Origin: Elephas maximus indicus
Taxonomy: Eukaryota; Chordata; Mammalia; Proboscidea; Elephantidae
Reading direction: 5' to 3'
Length of the DNA: 64,000 nucleotides
Assembly: GCF_024166365.1 (NCBI RefSeq)
Contig: NC_064832.1
Coordinates: 41,010,249 to 41,074,248 of the forward strand
Shown here: positions 21,601-33,600 of the stretch, piece after piece
Layout of the letters: every line of letters starts with the position of its first letter
Numbering within the stretch: position 1 is the first letter of the stretch
Made by a program: the position numbers and the translations under genes
The notes under the pieces: generated by a model
The model's input: the letters and a program-made list of their open reading frames with translations, nothing else
Told to the model about the DNA's origin: nothing
The model's database searches: none

Positions 21601-24600
21601 GAGATCAGATACAGAAAGCACCACCAAGTGTGTTTTTCAAAATATCCATTTGGAGATTCCAATTATACACTAAACTACCAAGGGAATTTTTGAAATATTT
21701 TAACTTAATGATCAGACATTCAAATATATGCAACAAATGTGTAATTTAAAGGTCTGATTGCAATAATCAGTACCTGTAATAAATGTAGGCACACTTAATG
21801 AAATGAGCACTTTATGGTTGTACACACACTCACATACTGTGTGGTGAGTTGGGTCTTTATGCCAGTTTGTAGAAGACAGAGGAGCTCAGAACTCACCGGA
21901 TATGGTGATCAAAGAAGGAATTCTACTTAACTCATTTCCCTCTCTTCCAGAAAATTCTTAGATTTAGAGCAGTGGCTCTAAATGGGAGGTAGAGGTGGGA
22001 TTTTGTCCCTAGGGGACATTTAGCAACGTCTGGAGACAGTTTTGGTTGTCACCACTGGGAGGGGATACTACTGGCATCTAGAAGCCAGGGGTGCTGCTAA
22101 CCATCCTACGATACATAGGACAGCCCCCAACAGGAAAGAAAGATCTAGCCCAAAATATCAATAGTGCGGTGGGTGAGAAATCTTGATTTACTGTGTGTGT
22201 GTTGCGGGGAGGAGAGAGGGCCAGAAACTCTGATTCAAGGTGGTTTAGTTTCGTGAGCTTATGTCTTCAAACATCAAAATGGAGAGTAAATTGTACTTGT
22301 GAGCAATGATTGTAAAGCAAAATCAAACCCCCCAAATTGTAGTAATATATTCTTTTTAGTTCATATTTGAATAGTTAACTGTTTTTGATCCTTTTCTTTA
22401 CAAAAAAAAATGACAGGGATCAAATAGTCCTCAAGGGCCTGGCAAGTGGAGAAAGACTGTGGTATTACTCTGGGAACTGACTTGAGCGTTTTGATTCCCT
22501 TTAGGTAAAGGAATATACCTATTTGATCAGCATATATGAAAAGAAGCTCTCAAACCTAACTGTCCGAATAGAAATCATGGAAAAGGATATCATTTCTTAC
22601 ACAGAACTGGACTTCCAGCTGATCAAGATAGAAGTGCAGGAGATGCAGAAACTGATCATCGAGCTGAGGAAGGGTTTTGTTGGGAGCTCAGAAATTGTCG
22701 ACCAACTGGAAGTGGAGGTAAGGAGCAAATTCGCTTCACAGTGTATTAATGATTAATTGTCTGCTGTGACTGTGAGCAAGTGTTAGGATGGGGGTATGAA
22801 TCTCTGTCTTCTGACTTCTAATTCTGTACTCTCTCACGACCACAAGACATATCCCGTACTCTGCTGTGGATGAACGCCTGTCTTTGAATAGTAAGTTAAA
22901 CACATTGGGGACATGTTGACTGAGGACCATACCATACCATACCATACCAGTGGCTGTCAAGCTGATTCCAACTCATGGCGACCCCATGTGTGTCAGCATA
23001 GAACTGTGCTCCACAGGGTTTTCAATGGCTGATCTTTCAGAAGTAGATTGCCAGGCCTTTCTTCCAAGGCCCCTCTGGGTGGACTCGAGCCTCCTGGGTT
23101 TTCGTTAGTGGTGGAGTGCATTGACCATCTACACCACCAGGGACTGAGGAGCAGGTCGCTGAACATGTCGTTTGTACCACCCAAGAACTCCAAATGGCCT
23201 TTTAACTTCTCTAGGCAAGAGATGACTTAGCCTGGACAACCATTCATGGCCAAGACAAATCAGAGATCTCCTCTGCTCTGGATTTACCCTAATGAGAGAC
23301 TTTGTCTAGAAACCAACAATTTACCTGATTGTGGACTTGCTAGGTCTGTTTCTCCTTTTGAAAGATCACCTAGTCCTCGATGCCTTTTGGAAGTGTTCTC
23401 CAAATACTTGAAACCTTCTTCTAAGGGATTTCTCATGAGTATGTTTTGGTGAAACCCTTTGAGATTCCTGGATAAAGGCCATCACATTAATGTTATGGTT
23501 GTGTAATTTACTAGCGCAGTCATGACAACAGCTATAATTGAGAATTCTAGTTACATATTTTAGAATTTAAGTTTTCTCCGGTGGTCAACATTCGTTAAAA
23601 ACTTAATTATAAGACAACATGACGAAACATGTGTTTATGGGGAAATGTTATCCGAAGCGAACTTTAATGGACATTTGTGAATGTTTAGAATGAGCCTGCA
23701 CTCTGTTATTAAAGCAGTTAAAATCTTTCCCACACACACATCAGCCCGAGATCTGACAGGGATTCACACTAAACCATAAAATATATTCCTCCAAATGAAA
23801 CCGTTCAGGAGACACTCTGGTGTATTCACTGGCAATGTTTCACTAAATGACAAATTCTGCCCTGGAATGTTTATGAAAGAAATTACACAGTAATATAAAG
23901 TCGCTCTGAATTTTTATTTCCTCAGATAAGGAATATGACTCTCCTGGTGCAGAAGCTCGAGACACTAGACAAAAACAATGTCATTGCCATTCGCCGAGAC
24001 ATCGCCAGGCTGAAGAACAAACTGAAGGAATGCGAGGACTCCAAACAGGAAAATGTCCCTACTCTCCCTCCTCCACCTCCTCCGGGTAAGCAGGCGTATT
24101 TTCACCACTTGAGCTAGTCCCCTAGGGTGCCGAGAGCCGGATGGGGAGAAGATTTGGATAGCAATGACGAAGGAAGGACGGGGTGTTTGCAATCCTGGGG
24201 TTACTCTTAGGTGTTGTAAATCTCACTCGTAGGTCTGCGTATTACCACCTTCTGGGGCTCACAGAGGAAAAGCACAAACGATGAGTTGATTTAAAACAAA
24301 AAGCACAAGCTACACGTATCCCCTTTGCATTTAATAACAGGAAAACACATCTCTGTGGTGACAGAGCAGCTATCAGGGGGCCCAGGTGAAGGCCTCTGGA
24401 ATCAATGTGTGACACCCACTTTCCTGTGGATAGATTGGCTTGTTTATCTTCCTTCTTTCTCCCCTGCCCTCTCTCCTTCTGCCTTTTTAATTTCTCCTTT
24501 ATTCTTTCCCTAAATGCATACTGAGCACCTGCTATATCCCATGCGTGTCCTGGGATTCGGTGGGGATTAATGGCATGGCCCCTAAATTGTGTACCGGCAG

Positions 24601-27600
24601 GCGTGTTCTGCTGGCCCTCAGGGACTATGAGTTCCTCAGTGGCACAGAGGGTGTTTCTGATTTTTCTGGAAGTAGGTCACCGGGCCTTTTTTCTGAGGCA
24701 CCTCTGAGTAGGCTCAAACCTTCATCCTGTTGGTTAGCAGCTGAACATGTTGATCGTTTGTGCCACCCAAGAACTCCAACAGATCTTTAGAGACCTGCAT
24801 TTCAGCTGAATGAGGACAGTATGATAAGTGAATCATTCTCAAGTTAAGTACAGCACAGAGGTGGGTGCTCCGTGCAGACACTCATGAATGGAGGCAGTGC
24901 GGTGTAGGGGTCCAGAGCTTTGGAATCTCAAAGACCTGAGCCACATGGCCATGGGCACTCTTTTTGTTTGTAAAATGGGACAATAATAGCACCTACCTTG
25001 CAGGGTTTTTCTGAGGATTAACGAGACAACGCTTGGAAATCTCGGAGCCCTGTGTTCCGTACCTATGGTGGTTCAGTAATAGAATTGTCACCTTCCATGT
25101 GAGAGACCTGGGTACGATTTCCGGCCAATTCACCTCAAGTGCAGCCACCATCCGTCAGTGGAGGCTTGCATGTTGCTATGATGCTGAACAGGTTTCAGTG
25201 GAGCTTCCAGACTAAGAAGATCTAGGAAGAAAGGCCTGGTGATCTACTTCAGAAAAACAGCCAGTGAGAACCCTATGGGTCACGATGGTCCGATTCACCA
25301 CCACTCATGGGATGGTGCAGGACAAGGCAGAGTTTTGTTCCATTGTGCATGGGGTCGCCATAAGTAGGGTGCTGACTTGAAGGCACTTAATAACAACAAC
25401 AGTGTTATTAACCGTGAAAATCGAAGTGAAAACACTGCAGTGAACAAAAGCAGTGCTAGGTCCCTGTGCTCTGAGTGCAGCCCTCCAGGGGGGCTGGTGG
25501 CAGCCTCTCAGCCTCAGCGTTCAGCCCTGTCGTTTAGCAACATCGTCATCACGGGCAAGCTTTCTCTGGAGGTTGTGTGAGCCTCTCTGCCTGAACAGGG
25601 ACTGTATCTTTTCATCAAAGCACACAGCCCTTCTTATTTTTATTAATTCCTGTAGCCCACAACCTATTTCCTTTTAGACCAGGCATTTCTGATCTCTTCA
25701 AGGCCTTAATTAGGTGCTGCCAAGTTATAAACCTCTTGGTATTGTTCAGGGGGCCCTTTTCCCCTCCCACTGCACTTGGGAGTCTGTCACAGCCTGCCAT
25801 ACAGAGGAGATTTAGGACAAAGGTGTGCTGTCTCCTCTCTAACAAACTAAGGCTAAATTTGGTCTGGGATGGGCTGGACACATGGATTGGAAATGAGAGC
25901 TGGTTCCACTGTGCCACAGAGAGCTCCTTGAGGGCTGGAGGAGAAGCGCTGGCAGGTATCAGTTGCCATTACATCAACTCTGACTCCTGGTGACCCCATG
26001 TGTATCAGAGTAGAGCCGTGCTCCATAGGGTTTTCAATGGCTGAGTTTATGAAAGTAGATTGCCACGCTTTTCTTCTGAGGCGCCTCTGGGTGGACTGGA
26101 ACCTCCAAACTTTTGGTTAGCAGCAGAGCCCGTTAATCATTTGTACCACCCAGGGACTCTGAAGTAATGAAAACCCCTGGTAATACCTAAGCAAGTGTTT
26201 CTTTTATGACCTCAGCAAATCTTCCTCATGAGATAGATTTTTTTCTGGCACAGATTCCTATGCATCCTTCAGAATGAGGGAATTTTAAAGCAGGAAGGAG
26301 AATCCAGTGCCACCTAGCTCAGCCTCGTCATGTCATGGAGGAGGGAACTTAGGTGGTGAGAACACTGCTCTTCCTGTGGCCACACAGAGCTGGGCCTACA
26401 AAACAAGGATGCTCAATCCTTGGCTGTCTCTGGACCCAGAGTGTCGGGCATCCTAGTGAGGGAGAAAATACACTGCTTGGAGCCCCTGGGTGGTGCAAAT
26501 GGTTAACACACTCAGCTGGTAACTGAAAGGTTGGAGGTTCGAGTCTACCCAGAGGTGCCTCTGAAGAAAGGTCTGGCAATTTACTTCTAAAGAATCAGCC
26601 AAGTAAATCCTACGGAGCACCGTTGTACTCTGGAGTCACCATGATCCGGGTTTGACTCGACGCCAACTGGTTTTGGAATCCAGGGAGGAGAACAAATGAG
26701 TCTATTGAATTATTTCCGTTAATTTTTTTTTTCCTAAGACCTTTCTCGTAGGTCCTTACACTTAGACTTTTGTGAACCATCCCAGCCCAGCTGCGTTGTC
26801 TGAGCAAATTGGCCCCAGATTTCCTTTCACTTTCCCACAACCTTGGCTGTACCTGAATCCCTGCCAAGCCACCTGGCCCTCTGCCAGCTTTGTTCATATT
26901 ATATTTATGATGTTTACATTAAACTGACTTTTTGTCATGTTTTTAAATCAATTTCTTTCACTTGCTCCCTTTCTGTTTGGATTGGTTGATAATGCAGAAT
27001 TGGAAAATCCCCAGGCACCACCAAGTTGTGAGCCTGTGGAGACTTTAATTAAAGTTACTCACTATTATGGGACTTTAAAATCTGGTCTGTCGGCTTTTTT
27101 TCACTGCAGACTTGCACAGAACAAAAACAACTGCATGCAAGTCTCAGCTATAAAGTTGTTCTGTGTCCTCGGGGTCCCTCCCCTGCAGCTGCAGTTTGCT
27201 AAGACTCTGGTCCATTTGGACTTAGAACCAGCACTTATATTCAGGGTTCAGTAAAATGTGCTTTATTTTTTGTGTTTGCTGCAAATGACATCCTTTTCTG
27301 CTTCCTTTCATGCAACTTTCCAATCAAAAATAATCGGCCTTCTATTCATTAACACTTTTTACTTAGAACAATGGGCCTCAGTATCTCTGTTTCCCCCTGA
27401 ATTGAAATGACTGCATGATCCAAATGAGGCAAAATGGGATTAGGGTGCTCAGGGGTCGCTCGCCATTTGGCTTGGGGATGCTGGGTTTTGTGCTGGCACG
27501 TAGTAGGCGCTTAGCGAATGGTGGTGACTGAATGGGGTGTGAATCCACCAGACACTCCTTGGAAACTCAGTGGGGCAGTTCTACTCCATCCTATAGGATC

Positions 27601-30600
27601 GCTATGAGTTGGAATCGACTTGACGGCAGTGGGTTTGGTTTTCTGAGTTTGATCATTTTAATTGCCTAATTCTCAAAAGCCTGCAGTATCCTCCCCTTGG
27701 CTCAAATAAAATTCAGTTGCCCAGGTGACAGATCTAAGATTACGTCTCCTCGGCAGGCGTATGATATTTGGCTTTTGTTTATTTAATGCTACCAACCACG
27801 ATACTTTTAAAAAGTTGAAGTAGAGTGTTTTTTTTTTTTTTTTTTTTATAATAACTTTTATTAAGCTTCAAGTGAACGTTTACAAATCCAATCAGTCTGT
27901 CACATATAAGTTTACATACATCTCACTCCCTACTCCCACTTACTCTCCCCATCTTGAGTCAGCCCTTTCAGTCTCTCCTTTCTTGACAATTTTGCCGGCT
28001 TCCCTCTCTCTCTATCCTCCCATCCCCCCTCCAGACAAGAGTTGCCAACACAATCTCAAGTGTACACCTGATATAATTAGCTCACTCTTCATCAGCGTCT
28101 CTCTCCCACCCGCTGACCAGTCCCTTTCATGTCTGATGAGTTGTCTTCAGGGATGGTTCCTGTCCTGTGTCAACAGGAGGTCTGGAGAGCATGACCGCCG
28201 GGATTCCTCCAGTCTCAGTCAGACCATTAAGTTTGGTCTTCTTATGAGAATTTGGGGTCTGCATCCCACTGCTCTCCTGCTCCCTCAGGGGTCCTCTGCT
28301 GAGCTCCCTGTCAGGGCAGTCATCGCTTGTGGCCGGGCACCAACTAGTTCTTCTGGTCTCAGGATGATGTAGGTCTCTGGTTCATGTGGCCCTTTCTGTC
28401 TCTTGGGCTCTTAGTTGTCATGTGGACTTGGTGTTCTTCATTTTCCTTTGCTCCAGGTGGGTTGAGACCAATTGCTGCATCTTAGATGGCTGCTTGTTAG
28501 CATTTAAGACCCCAGACGCCACATTTCAAAGTGGGATGCAGAATGATTTCATAATAGAATTATTTTGCCAATTGACTTAGAAGTCCCCGCAAACCATGTT
28601 CCCCAGACCCCCGCGCTTGCTCCGCTGAGCTTTGAAGCATTCATTTTATCCCGGAAACTTCTTTGCTTTTGGTCCAGTCCAATTGAGCTGACCTTCCATG
28701 TATTGAGTGTTGTCTTTCCCTTCACCTAAAGCAGTTCTTATCTACTGATTAATCAATAAAAAACCCTCTCCCACCCTCCCTCCCTCCCCCCCTCGTAACC
28801 ACAAAAGTATGTGTTCTTCTCAGGTTTACTATTTCTCAAGATCTTATAATAGTGGTCTTATACAGTATTTGTCCTTTTGCCTCTGACTCATTTCGCTCAG
28901 CATAATGCCTTCCAGGTTCCTCCATGTTATGAAATGTTTCAGAGATTCGTCACTGTTCTTTATCGATGCGTAGTATTCCATTGTGTGAATATACCACAAT
29001 TTATTTACCCATTCATCCGTTGATGGACACCTTGGTTGCTTCCAACTTTTTGCTATTGTAAACAGAGCTGCAATAAACATGGGTGTGCATATATCTGTTT
29101 GTATGAAGGCTCTTGTATCTCTAGGGTATATTCCGAGGAGTGGGATTTCTGGGTTGTATGGTAGTTCTATTTCTAACTGTTTAAGATAACGCCAGATAGA
29201 TTTCCAAAGTGGTTGTACCATTTTACATTCCCACCAGCAGTGTATGAGAGTTCCAATCTCTCCGCAGCCTCTCCAACATTTATTATTTTGTGTTTTTTGG
29301 ATTAATGCCAGCCTTGCTGGTGTGAGATGGAATCTCATCGTAGTTTTAATTTGCATTTCTCTAATGGCTAATGATCGAGAGCATTTTCTCATGTATCTGT
29401 TGGCTGCCTGAATATCTTCTTTAGAGAAATGTGTGTTCATATCCTTTGCCCACTTCTTGATTGGGTTGTTTGTCTTTTTGTGGTTGAGTTTTGACAGAAT
29501 CATGTAGATTTTAGAGATCAGGCGCTGGTCGGAGATGTCATAGCTGAAAATTCTTTCCCAATCTGTAGGTGGTCTTTTTACTCTTTTGGTGAAGTCTTTA
29601 GATGAGCATAGGTGTTTGATTTTTAGGAGCTCCCAGTTATCGGGTTTCTCTTCATCATTTTTGGTAATGTTTTGTATTCTGTTTATACCTTGTATTAGGG
29701 CTCCTAGGGTTGTCCCAATTTTTTCTTCCATGATCTTTATCGTTTTAGTCTTTATGTTTAGGTCTTTGATCCACTTGGAGTTAGTTTTTGTGCATGGTGT
29801 GAGGTATGGGTCCTGTTTCATTTTTTTGCAAATGGATATCCAGTTATGCCAGCACCATTTGTTAAAAAGGCTGTCTTTTCCCCAGTTAATTGACACTGGT
29901 CCTTTGTCAAATATCAGCTGCTCATACGTGGATGGATCTATGTCTGGGTTCTCAATTCTGTTCCATTGGTCTATGTGTCTGTTGTTGTACCAATACCAGG
30001 CTGTTTTGACTACTGTGGCTGTATAATAGGTTCTGAAGTCAGGTAAGGTGAGGCCTCCCACTTTCTTCTTCTTTTTCAGTAGTGCTTTGCTTATCCGGGG
30101 CTTTTTTCCCTTCCATATGAAATTGGTGATTTGTTTCTCTATCCCCTTAAAATATGACATTGGAATTTGGATCGGAAGTGCGTTAAATGTATAGATGGCT
30201 TTTGGTAGTATAGACATTTTTACTATGTTAAGTCTTCCTATCCATGAGCAAGGTATGTTTTTCCACTTAAGTATGTCCTTTTGAATTTCTTGTAGTAGAG
30301 CTTTGTAGTTTTCTTTGTATAGGTCTTTTACATCCTTGGTAAGATTTATTCCTAAGTATCTTATCTTCTTGGGGGCTACCGTGAATGGTATTGATTTGGT
30401 TATTTCCTCTTCGGTGTTCTTTTTGTTGATGTAGAGGAATCCAAGTGAGTTTTGTATGTTTATTTTATAACCTGAGACTCTGCCAAACTCTTCTATTAGT
30501 TTCAGTAGTTTTCTGGAGGATTCCTTAGGGTTTTCTGTGTATATAATCATGTCATCTGCAAATAGTGATAACTTTACTTCTTCCTTGCCAATCCGGATAC

Positions 30601-33600
30601 CTTTTATTTCTTTGTCTAGCCTGATTGCCCTGGCTAAGACTTCCAACACGATGTTGAATAAGAGCGGTGATAAAGGGCATCCTTGTCTGGTTCCCGTTCT
30701 CAAGGGAAATGCTTTCAGGTTCTCTCCATTTAGAGTGATATTGGCTGTTGGCTTTGCATAGATGCCCTTTATTATGTTGAGGAATTTTCCTTCAATTCCT
30801 ATTTTGGTAAGAGTTTTTATCATAAATGGGTGTTGGACTTTGTCAAATGCCTTTTCTGCATCAATTGATAAGATCATGTGGTTTTTGTCTTTTGTTTTAT
30901 TTATGTGATGGATTACATTAATGGTTTTTCTGATATTAAACCAGCCTTGCATACCTGGTATAAATCCCACTTGATCAGGGTGAATTATTTTTTTGATGTG
31001 TTGTTGGATTCTATTGGCTAGAATTTTGTTGAGGATTTTTGCATCAATGTTCATGAGGGATATAGGTCTATAATTTTCTTTTTTTGTAATGTCTTTACCT
31101 GGTTTTGGTATCAGGGAGATGGTGGCTTCATAGAATGAGTTGGGTAGTATTCCGTCATTTTCTATGCTTTGGAATACCTTTAGTAGTAGTGGTGTTAACT
31201 CTTCTCTGAAAATTTGGTAGAACTCTGCAGTGAAGCCGTCCGGGCCAGGACTTTTTTTTGTTGGGAGTTTTTTGATTACCGTTTCAATCTCTTTTTTTGT
31301 TATGGGTCTATTTAGTTGTTCTGCTTCTGAATGTGTTAGTTTAGGTAGGTAGTGTTTTTCAAGGAATTCATCCATTTCTTCTAGGTTTTCAAATTTGTTA
31401 GAGTACAATTTTTCATAATAATCTGAAATGATTCTTTTAATTTCATTTGGTTCTGTTGTGATGTGGTCCTTCTCATTTCTTATTCGGGTTATTTGTTTCC
31501 TTTCCTGTATTTCTTTAGTCAGTCTAGCCAATGGTTTATCAATTTTGTTAATTTTTTCAAAGAACCAGCTTTTGGCTTTGTTAATTCTTTCAATTGTTTT
31601 TCTGTTCTCTAATTCATTTAGTTCAGCTCTAATTTTTATTATTTGTTTTCTTCTGGTGCCTGATGGATTCTTTTGTTGCTCACTTTCTATTTGTTCAAGT
31701 TGTAGGGACAGTTCTCTGATTTTGGCTCTTTCTTCTTTTTGTATGTGTGCATTTATTGATATAAATTGACCTCTGAGCACTGCTTTTGCTGTGTCCCAGA
31801 GGTTTTGATAGGAAGTATTTTCATTCTCGTTGCTGTCTATGAATTTCCTTATTCCCTCCTTGATGTCTTCTATAACCCAGTCTTTTTTCAGGAGGGTATT
31901 GTTCATTTTCCAAGTATTTGATTTCTTTTCCCTCGTTCTTCTGTTATTGATCTCTAGTTTTATTGCCTTGTGGTCTGAGAAGATGCTTTGTAATATTTCG
32001 ATGTTTTGGACTCTGCAAAGGTTTGTTTTATGACCTAATATGTGGTCTATTCTAGAGAATGTTCCATGTGCGCTAGAAAAAAAAGTATATTTTGCAGCAG
32101 TTGGGTGGAGAGTTCTGTATAAGTCAATGAGGTCAAGTTGGTTGATTGTTGTAATTAGATCTTCCGTGTCTCTGTTGAGCTTCTTACTGGATGTCCTGTC
32201 CTTCTCCGAAAGGGGTGTGTTGAAGTCTCCTACTATAATTGTGGAGGTATCTATCTCGCTTTTCAGTTCTGTTAAAATTTGATTTATATATCTTGCAGCC
32301 CTGTCATTGGGTGCGTAAATATTTAATATGGTTATGTCTTCCTGATCAATTGTCCCTTTTATCATTATATAGTGTCCTTCTTTATCCTTTGTGGTGGATT
32401 TAAGTCTAAAGTCTATTTTGTCAGAAATTAATATTGCTACTCCTCTTCTTTTTTGCTTATTGTTTGCTTGATATACTTTTTTCCATCCTTTGAGTTTTAG
32501 TTTGTTTGTGTCTCTAAGTCTAAGGTGTGTCTCTTGTAGGCAGCATATAGATGGATCGTGTTTCTTTATCCAGTCTGTGACTCTCTGTCTCTTTATTGGT
32601 GCATTTAGTCCATTTACATTCAGGGTAATTATAGATAAATAAGTTTTTAGTGCTGTCATTTTGATGCCTTTTTATGTGTGTTGTTGACAATTTCATTTTT
32701 CCACATACTTTTTTGTGCTGAGGCGTTTTTCTTAGTAAATTGTGAGATCCTCACTTTCATAGTGTTTGACTTTATGTTAGTTGAGTCGTTACGTTTTTCT
32801 TGGTTTTTGTCTTGAGTTATAGAGTTGTTATACCTTTTTGTGGTTACCTCATTATATACCCCTATTTTTCTAAGTAAAAACCTAACTTGTATTGTTCTAT
32901 ATCGCCTTGTATCACTCTCCATATGGCAGTTCAATGCCTCCTGTATTTAGTCCCTCTTTTTGATTATTGTGATCTTTTACCTATTGACTTCCATGATTCC
33001 CTGTTATGTGTATTTTTTTTTAATTAATCTTAATTTGTTTGTTTTTGTGATTTCCCTATTTGAGTTGATATCAGGACGTTCTGTTTTGTGACCTTGTGTT
33101 GTGCTGATATCTGATATTATTGGTTCCCTGACCAAACAATATCCTTTAGTATTTCTTGTAGCTTTGGTTTGGTTTTTGCAAATTCTCTAAACTTGTGTTT
33201 GTCTGTAAATATCTTAATTTCGCCTTCATATTTCAGAGAGAGTTTTGCTGGATATATGATCCTTGGTTGGCAGTTCTTCTCCTTCAGTGTTCTGTATATG
33301 TCGTCCCATTCCCTTCTTGCCTGCATGGTTTCTGCTGAGTAGTCAGAACATATTCTTATTGATTCTCCCTTGAAGGAAACCTTTCTTTTCTCCCTGGCTG
33401 CTTTTAAAATTTTCTGTTTATCTTTGGTTTTGGTGAGTTTGATGATAATATGTCTTGGTGTTTTTCTTTTTGGATCAATCTTAAATGGGGTTCGATGAGC
33501 ATCTTGGATAGATATCCTTTCGTCTTTCATGATGTCAGGGAAGTTTTCTGTCAGAAGTTCTTCAACTATTTTCTCTGTGTTTTCTGTCCCCCCTCCCTGT

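Larger units (their letters stand above)
16084..22504 (+). other. OLFM4: OLFM4 intron 2
   Basis: 6.4 kb, GTAAGC to CCCTTTAG. It holds an MLT1-like LTR, a 300-bp pyrimidine tract, AfroSINEs, MIRs and a MER20. The stretches 17300-18130, 18780-19370, 19770-20540 and 20760-21960 show nothing I recognise. Confidence 0.9.
22718..23925 (+). other. OLFM4: OLFM4 intron 3
   Basis: 1.2 kb, GTAAGG to TTTCCTCAG. It contains a (CCATA)n run and one AfroSINE; 23195-23920 is unremarkable AT-rich sequence. Confidence 0.9.

Noticed and set aside
27872..28372. 166-codon + strand ORF
   Set aside because: It is antisense to the L1 3' UTR with no family resemblance; a chance frame.
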